Shown here: positions 5,882-9,792 of the stretch, one piece after another
Layout of the letters: each line of letters begins with the position of its first letter
How positions within the stretch are numbered: position 1 is the stretch's first letter
Assembly (NCBI GenBank): GCA_021740025.1
Contig: JAIPAN010000023.1
Span: 1 to 9,792, forward strand
Length of the DNA stretch: 9,792 bases
Source: Sphingobacteriaceae bacterium
GTDB lineage: Bacteria; Bacteroidota; Bacteroidia; Sphingobacteriales; Sphingobacteriaceae
Direction of reading: 5' to 3'
Position numbers and translations under genes: made by a program
Notes under the pieces: generated by a model
Seen by the model: only the letters and a program-made list of their open reading frames with translations
What the model was told of the DNA's origin: nothing
Database searches by the model: none

Positions 5882-5992
5882 AAGTTGTTTTTTTTGTTGG
5901 ATAGGTTAACTTATAAATAGTTTAACGCCTGAGATGGTCTTATATTTTCACCTTCAATAAGCTAGATGATTTTGCAAGCTGTTCTTCTTTTG

Positions 5993-7342
5993 TTACCCAA
6001 GCGTAGTTGTAAGGGCCATTCCTCTCCAATTTTCGTTAAAACGGCCATTGTTATAAACCAAATTACCGTTTACCAAGGTTTGGGTAATGCTGCTGTGAAA
6101 GGTTGTACCTTCAACCGGCGACCAGCCACATTTGTATAAAAGATTTTCTTTGCTAACGGTCCAACTCGTATTTAAGTCTACTAGGGTTAGGTCGGCAAAA
6201 TACCCTTCTCGTATAAAACCTCTTTTCTCAATATGATATAAAATGGCTGGGTTATGGCACATTTTTTCAGCAATTTTTTCTAATGATATGAGCCCTTGTT
6301 TGTAAAACTCCAACATGATGTTAAGGGAGTGCTGCACCATAGGAGCCCCTGACATGGATTGAAAATAGGGTTTTTGTTTTTCTTCTAAGGTATGTGGCGC
6401 ATGATCGGTGGTTACCAAATCAATTCTATCGTCTAACAAGGCTTTTAAGAGGCCTTTTTTATCTTTTTCTGTTTTTATGGCCGGATTCCATTTTATTAAG
6501 GTGCCAAATCGTTCGTAATCTGTATCGGAGAACCACAAATGATGTACAGAAACCTCGGTGGTGATATTTTTTTCTTTTAAAGGAATATCATTCCGGAATA
6601 AATGGGTTTCGGCTTCGGTTGTTAGGTGTAAAATGTGCAAACGAGCCTGGTGCTTATTAGCCAAGTCAATGGCTCTTTTGGTAGCTTCGTAGCAGGCTTT
6701 TTCACTTCGTATGAGTGGGTGAAATTTAACTGGTACATTTTCGCCGTATTGTTCTCTGTACTGGTTTTCGTTTTCTTCTACAATTTGTTCTTTTTCAGAA
6801 TGTATGGCAATTACAGATTTGCAGTTTGCAAATAGTTTTTCCATGGTTTCTGGGTTGTCGGCTAGTAAATTTCCTTTTTTGGTAAAGTACAAGCCATCAT
6901 CAGAAACACCCAATAGTTTAGAGGTATCGAGCTTAATAACTTCATCTAAATTATCGCCATTAACACCTAAAAAGAAGCCAAAGTTGGCTAAAGATTGTTC
7001 AGAGGCAATGCGGTATTTATCATTCAAAATATCCATGCTTAATACATTCGGAGAGGTATTGGGCATATCAATAAAGGACGTTACACCACCAGCAAGTGCC
7101 GCCTTACTTTCTGTATATAAATCGCCTTTTTGGGTTAGCCCAGGTTCGCGAAAGTGAACCTGGCCATCAATAATACCCGGGAATAAAAATTTACCCGTAC
7201 CGTCTAATACGGTAGCACCATCATTTTGGGTTTCTATTTTTCCAATTTTTTGAATGATTCCATCTTCAATCCATACATCTGCAATACGTATGTGCCCTTC
7301 GTTTACGAGGCTACAATTTTTAATTAGTGTTTTTGTGGACAT
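5993..7342 (-). CDS. pyrC: dihydroorotase, class I-like
   Basis: Interconverts N-carbamoyl-aspartate and dihydroorotate in pyrimidine synthesis (cytosol). The 449 residues give an amidohydrolase barrel: VHFREPG (62-68, His63 metal ligand, Arg65 substrate), MPNTSPN (93-99), SDDG (147-150), His181 in AIHSEKE, His236 and His239 in LHILHL, and the catalytic TTDHAPH (311-317, Asp313). SDDG is the class I motif in which Asp replaces the carboxylated lysine of other amidohydrolases. The first histidine of the usual HxH metal motif is Gln61. I recall DQVHFREPG in other Bacteroidota, so this may be lineage-normal. The length is normal. The ATG lies 2 bases after the stop of the upstream membrane protein gene, so translation is probably coupled. 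A non-catalytic paralogue that supports aspartate transcarbamoylase cannot be excluded. Confidence 0.9.
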   Translation of the reverse strand: MSTKTLIKNCSLVNEGHIRIADVWIEDGIIQKIGKIETQNDGATVLDGTGKFLFPGIIDGQVHFREPGLTQKGDLYTESKAALAGGVTSFIDMPNTSPNVLSMDILNDKYRIASEQSLANFGFFLGVNGDNLDEVIKLDTSKLLGVSDDGLYFTKKGNLLADNPETMEKLFANCKSVIAIHSEKEQIVEENENQYREQYGENVPVKFHPLIRSEKACYEATKRAIDLANKHQARLHILHLTTEAETHLFRNDIPLKEKNITTEVSVHHLWFSDTDYERFGTLIKWNPAIKTEKDKKGLLKALLDDRIDLVTTDHAPHTLEEKQKPYFQSMSGAPMVQHSLNIMLEFYKQGLISLEKIAEKMCHNPAILYHIEKRGFIREGYFADLTLVDLNTSWTVSKENLLYKCGWSPVEGTTFHSSITQTLVNGNLVYNNGRFNENWRGMALTTTLG

Positions 7343-7344
7343 GT

Positions 7345-7932
7345 TTATTCTTTTGCTGCTTTACCAAAGGATAGTATACTTAATGCCAATACGCAATGGT
7401 ACATATCTAAATTGTTTACATGAATTAATGGAGCAATTGCCCCATTGAAGTTGGCTATTATTATTAAAACAACGGCCACTATGAGCCATAGACTGAATTC
7501 ATTTTTTCCTTTTATAAGCCCCCAAGTGCCAAGAGCCAACACTAGGGGTATGGCTACCATTGACGCAAACTCAGCCAATGCCGGTTTTTGGAGCAATTCG
7601 ATATAAAGAAACAGCACGATGCCAAGTGCCACAAAACTATACAAATACCGTGTGGCTAGCTTTGTTTTGCCGATTTTTAGATAGCATACTAACACCAAAC
7701 AAATAGCACCCCATGTGGAGGCTAGGTGCTGAAAAGTTTCTGAAACAGACCGTGCCGGAGCGTAACCTGAAAACCGAATGATTCCAAAAAATGAAGCGGC
7801 AGTTACAGATAAAATAAACGCACTCCAAAGCAAACGCTCTCTTGGTGCTAAAGGCTGTAGATACTTAAAATAAACGAAAATGCCTGCCAGCGTTAAAAGG
7901 GCATCGCTTAGTGCATGTGAGAGTTCCATCAT
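7345..7932 (-). CDS. seven-helix integral membrane protein, function unknown
   Basis: A 195-residue protein that is nearly all membrane segments: about 8-25, 34-54, 66-86, 92-114, 119-139, 144-169 and 176-190. Polar residues within or at the edge of helices stand out: His6 and Asp10 in LSHALSDAL, His69 in TFQHLAST, and His171, Asp176 and His179 in the last loop and helix. Such a pattern can mean metal binding or CREST-type hydrolase chemistry, but I do not see a complete known motif. I suspect it matches a Bacteroidota DUF (perhaps DUF6962), without certainty. It starts 6 bases after the desaturase-like gene and ends 2 bases before pyrC, so the three are co-transcribed. A role in lipid or membrane chemistry beside the upstream enzyme is a guess from context. 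Confidence 0.75.
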   Translation of the reverse strand: MMELSHALSDALLTLAGIFVYFKYLQPLAPRERLLWSAFILSVTAASFFGIIRFSGYAPARSVSETFQHLASTWGAICLVLVCYLKIGKTKLATRYLYSFVALGIVLFLYIELLQKPALAEFASMVAIPLVLALGTWGLIKGKNEFSLWLIVAVVLIIIANFNGAIAPLIHVNNLDMYHCVLALSILSFGKAAKE

Positions 7933-7938
7933 ATATTT

Positions 7939-9207
7939 TTATGCAGCCAAAACAGTTGAGCTACCCTCTTCTAATCTGCTAAAATAATAGGTGAGCACAT
8001 TGGCTAGTACTAAATACACTAGTAACACTTTTGTGAATGCTTCGCCCATGCCAAACCAATTGCCGTTTATATAAACTAAACTTAGTGCAAACACGGTTTT
8101 CAGTAATTCCCACCAAATGGCGTTGGGATTTCTATCCATGAGTTCGGTATAGGCATAAACTGCTATTAAAATAAAGCCGCCATAAAAGAAAATTTGTGGC
8201 TTGGGTATGGTAGCTAGGTTACCAAATAAATAGTACATAAATGCAAGGGTAACAAAGAACTGTACCCAAATCCAAATCAAGAGGGCATTGGAAACTCTCG
8301 TTTCGTATTTCTGAAAGTGATAGGGGTCTTCAATTTTTTCTATAGGATATTTTTCGGCTACATCGGCAGGTCTCCAGCCTGTGGGTTTAAACCAAATGGA
8401 AAATTTATCTGCCCAGTTTTTGGTACGATATGCGTCTAATATTAATAAATGAAGGTGTAGGAAATTAATTTTTATAGGATTCCAGGTTTTTACGGGCCTA
8501 GTAATTCCATAAACCGGTGGTACGTTGGGTAATTCTTCTTGAAAAGTGCCAAAAAGTTTATCCCAAATTATAAAAATTTGGCCGTGGTTTTTGTCAATAT
8601 ATTCTGGATTTATAGCATGGTGTACCCGATGATGTGAAGGGGTAACGAGAATTTTTTCTAAAAAACCTAGTTTACCAATATAAATGGTATGGTACCAAAA
8701 CTGCATAAATAATTGTATGGGCATAACCACGGCAACCACTTTTGCGGGTACGCCTAGTAATGCAGCAGGCACTAATAAAAAGGTAAATAAATTTATAAAT
8801 ACTGAAATAGATTGCCGTAATGCACAAGCCAAATTAAACTCTTCGCTACTGTGATGAATGGCGTGTTTATTCCAAAAGAAATTAATACTATGTGCCCATC
8901 TATGGCTAAAATAACCGTAAAAATCTATTACAATAAATGCAAGTATATACATAGCCAGGCTAGATTCTATATGTAGTATTGCCCAATGGTCTACCATATA
9001 TTTATAGCTCAAAATAACCAGTACTAGGCCTAAGGTATCTTTTACGGTGTTGGTAAAACCGGAACTAGGGCTAGAAATCATATCTAGTGTTCTAAAGGAA
9101 TCTTTTTTCCAATACCAACCGTATACTTTTTCTGCAATTACAAGGGTAAAAAATACGGGTATCACATACATTAATATGAGGCCGTAGGTAGCCATTTCTC
9201 CACGCAT
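7939..9207 (-). CDS. sterol desaturase / fatty acid hydroxylase superfamily membrane enzyme, alkylglycerol-monooxygenase-like
   Basis: A 422-residue di-iron membrane oxygenase. The histidine ligands are complete: HRWAH (102-106), HAIHH (115-119), His173 in the helix FWYHTIY, HRVHH (193-197) and His208 in KNHGQ. Helices flank the cluster at the N-terminus (about 8-28, 55-75, 84-100, 138-170), and four more follow it (from about residue 310 on). The extra C-terminal helices resemble eukaryotic alkylglycerol monooxygenase (TMEM195) more than the short ERG3-type enzymes, so oxidation of an ether lipid, fatty acyl chain or hopanoid-like lipid is likely; the substrate is unknown. The start is either ATG 9207 or ATG 9195 (residue 5). 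The GGAG between them is too close to 9195 to serve it well, so I keep 9207. It heads the tight trio with the seven-helix protein and pyrC. Confidence 0.88.
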   Translation of the reverse strand: MRGEMATYGLILMYVIPVFFTLVIAEKVYGWYWKKDSFRTLDMISSPSSGFTNTVKDTLGLVLVILSYKYMVDHWAILHIESSLAMYILAFIVIDFYGYFSHRWAHSINFFWNKHAIHHSSEEFNLACALRQSISVFINLFTFLLVPAALLGVPAKVVAVVMPIQLFMQFWYHTIYIGKLGFLEKILVTPSHHRVHHAINPEYIDKNHGQIFIIWDKLFGTFQEELPNVPPVYGITRPVKTWNPIKINFLHLHLLILDAYRTKNWADKFSIWFKPTGWRPADVAEKYPIEKIEDPYHFQKYETRVSNALLIWIWVQFFVTLAFMYYLFGNLATIPKPQIFFYGGFILIAVYAYTELMDRNPNAIWWELLKTVFALSLVYINGNWFGMGEAFTKVLLVYLVLANVLTYYFSRLEEGSSTVLAA

Positions 9208-9245
9208 ATATTGGTTAATTTTTTAGTGAAGGTATAAAAATTTGT

Positions 9246-9683
9246 TTAAAAACTTCCCTTGTAGTTTGGGTCAAAATCTACCATCCACTCTATGCCATAT
9301 TTATCTCTAAACATACCAAAGTACGAACCCCAAGGGCTGTCTGAAATAGGCATTTCTACTTTTCCGCCAGCAGAAAGGCCTTTGAATAATCTATCGGCTT
9401 CTTCACGACTTTTTGCACTAATAGAAATTTTAGATCTATTTTCGTTTTCGTTTGTTTTGCCTAAAATTTCTGGAACGTCGTTACCCATTAATACGTTTTT
9501 ACCAATAGGCAAGGCAATGTGCATGATTTTATTTTCTTCGTGCGGAGCCACCGGAAATTCGGGGCCAGCCAAGTCTTTAAAACGCATCACTTTAGCGAAT
9601 TCTCCGCCAAAAACCGATTTGTAAAAGGTAAAAGCTTCTTCGGCATTGCCGTTGAAATTGATGTGGGGGTTTATGAGTGCCAT
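9246..9683 (-). CDS. VOC-superfamily (PhnB/glyoxalase-like) protein
   Basis: A 145-residue cytosolic protein of the vicinal oxygen chelate superfamily, PhnB-like branch. It opens with PHINFNGNAEEAFTFYKSVF (6-25), the usual first strand and helix. KIMHIALPIG follows at 52-61, and it ends with GMFRDKYGIEWMVDFDP (123-139), the typical last beta-alpha module. Length is standard. PhnB-like proteins are often annotated as 3-demethylubiquinone methyltransferase-like or glyoxalase/bleomycin-resistance proteins, mostly without known substrate, and I assign none. The gene starts 11 bases after the end of the open frame at the right edge and ends 38 bases before the desaturase-like gene, so it may belong to the same transcript. 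No TAnnTTTG box is evident directly upstream. Confidence 0.88.
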   Translation of the reverse strand: MALINPHINFNGNAEEAFTFYKSVFGGEFAKVMRFKDLAGPEFPVAPHEENKIMHIALPIGKNVLMGNDVPEILGKTNENENRSKISISAKSREEADRLFKGLSAGGKVEMPISDSPWGSYFGMFRDKYGIEWMVDFDPNYKGSF

Positions 9684-9694
9684 ACTATTAAGCT

Positions 9695-9792
9695 TTAAAT
9701 TTTAACAAGACGTTTTAAACCATTTTTGTGCCGAAGGCCTACGATGTGGGCAGCCAGGCCAACAGCAGGGTTGGCGTTTGCCTTCCGATAAT
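9695..9792 (-). other. GC-rich foldable segment at the window edge: partial gene end or dispersed repeat
   Basis: The last ~60 bases are about 65% GC, far above the rest of the window. They can fold: GCCAAC/GTTGGC (9758-9763 and 9770-9775, loop AGCAGG) inside an outer stem GAAGGC/GCCTTC (9733-9738 and 9780-9785). On the - strand one frame is open from the edge to a TAA at 9695-9697 and ends in VGLRHKNGLKRLVKI. That stop lies 11 bases before the VOC gene start, an operon-like distance. A second - frame is open too (Cys/Pro/Arg-rich, ending at 9702), and neither shows a recognisable domain. The base composition and secondary structure fit an intergenic repeat at least as well as a coding end. 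Confidence 0.35.

Noticed and set aside
5936..6035. Alternative - strand frame past the pyrC stop, ending in YAWVTKEEQLAKSS and more
   Set aside because: It opens only about ten codons inside pyrC after a stop, has no start context, and the pyrC frame itself ends in a family-like way, so I see no frameshift.
9758..9785. Integron attC site at the right edge
   Set aside because: The GCCAAC/GTTGGC stem superficially recalls attC, but the core RYYYAAC/GTTRRRY sites do not fit and no integrase or cassette is visible.
1..9792. CRISPR array, tRNA, rRNA or insertion sequence
   Set aside because: No regularly spaced direct repeats, cloverleaf-like tRNA sequence, rRNA segments, transposase gene or flanking terminal repeats were seen on either strand.

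Overview
The window is AT-rich (roughly 40% GC by eye) chromosomal DNA that looks like Bacteroidota. The supporting signs are -7/-33 promoters of the TAnnTTTG/TTTG type, signal peptides ending in AQ or SQ, weak or absent Shine-Dalgarno sites, a DUF6132 protein, and rhodanese and dihydroorotase variants typical of that phylum. The genus cannot be told. One gene near the left edge is on the + strand; all other genes are on the - strand.

Left edge (1-730): a dCMP deaminase gene (+), then about 250 bases without an intact gene. This stretch holds what looks like the decayed 3' end of a cytochrome c peroxidase gene on the - strand.

Centre (730-5415, - strand; transcription runs from high to low coordinates): seven genes in the order DUF6132 membrane protein, rhodanese A, rhodanese B, secreted esterase, Rrf2-family regulator with four clustered cysteines, alginate-export-type outer-membrane barrel, and TSUP (TauE/SafE) permease. 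Most gaps are 5-21 bases. There is an exact-consensus promoter ahead of the first gene and another ahead of the barrel gene. An 18-bp palindrome covers the -33 box of the barrel promoter, and a perfect 10+10-bp inverted repeat covers the esterase start codon. I read this as a sulfur-handling locus: rhodaneses move sulfane sulfur, the TSUP permease would move sulfite or a related anion, the barrel supplies outer-membrane passage, and the Rrf2 protein controls the set. The parts are well supported; the joint function and substrate are inferred. Rhodanese A carries an amber codon exactly where a conserved Trp codon is expected, and the missing C-terminus is still readable behind it.

Middle (5541-5881): a small secreted, very basic protein built from two helical repeats, followed by a strong intrinsic terminator.

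Right (5993-9792, - strand): a VOC-domain protein, a sterol-desaturase/alkylglycerol-monooxygenase-like membrane enzyme, a seven-helix membrane protein and dihydroorotase. The last three are separated by 6 and 2 bases and are almost certainly one transcript. Dihydroorotase (pyrimidine biosynthesis) at the end of a lipid-enzyme operon is an unusual partner. The last ~60 bases form a GC-rich, foldable segment cut by the window edge. It is either the 3' end of another gene or a dispersed repeat.
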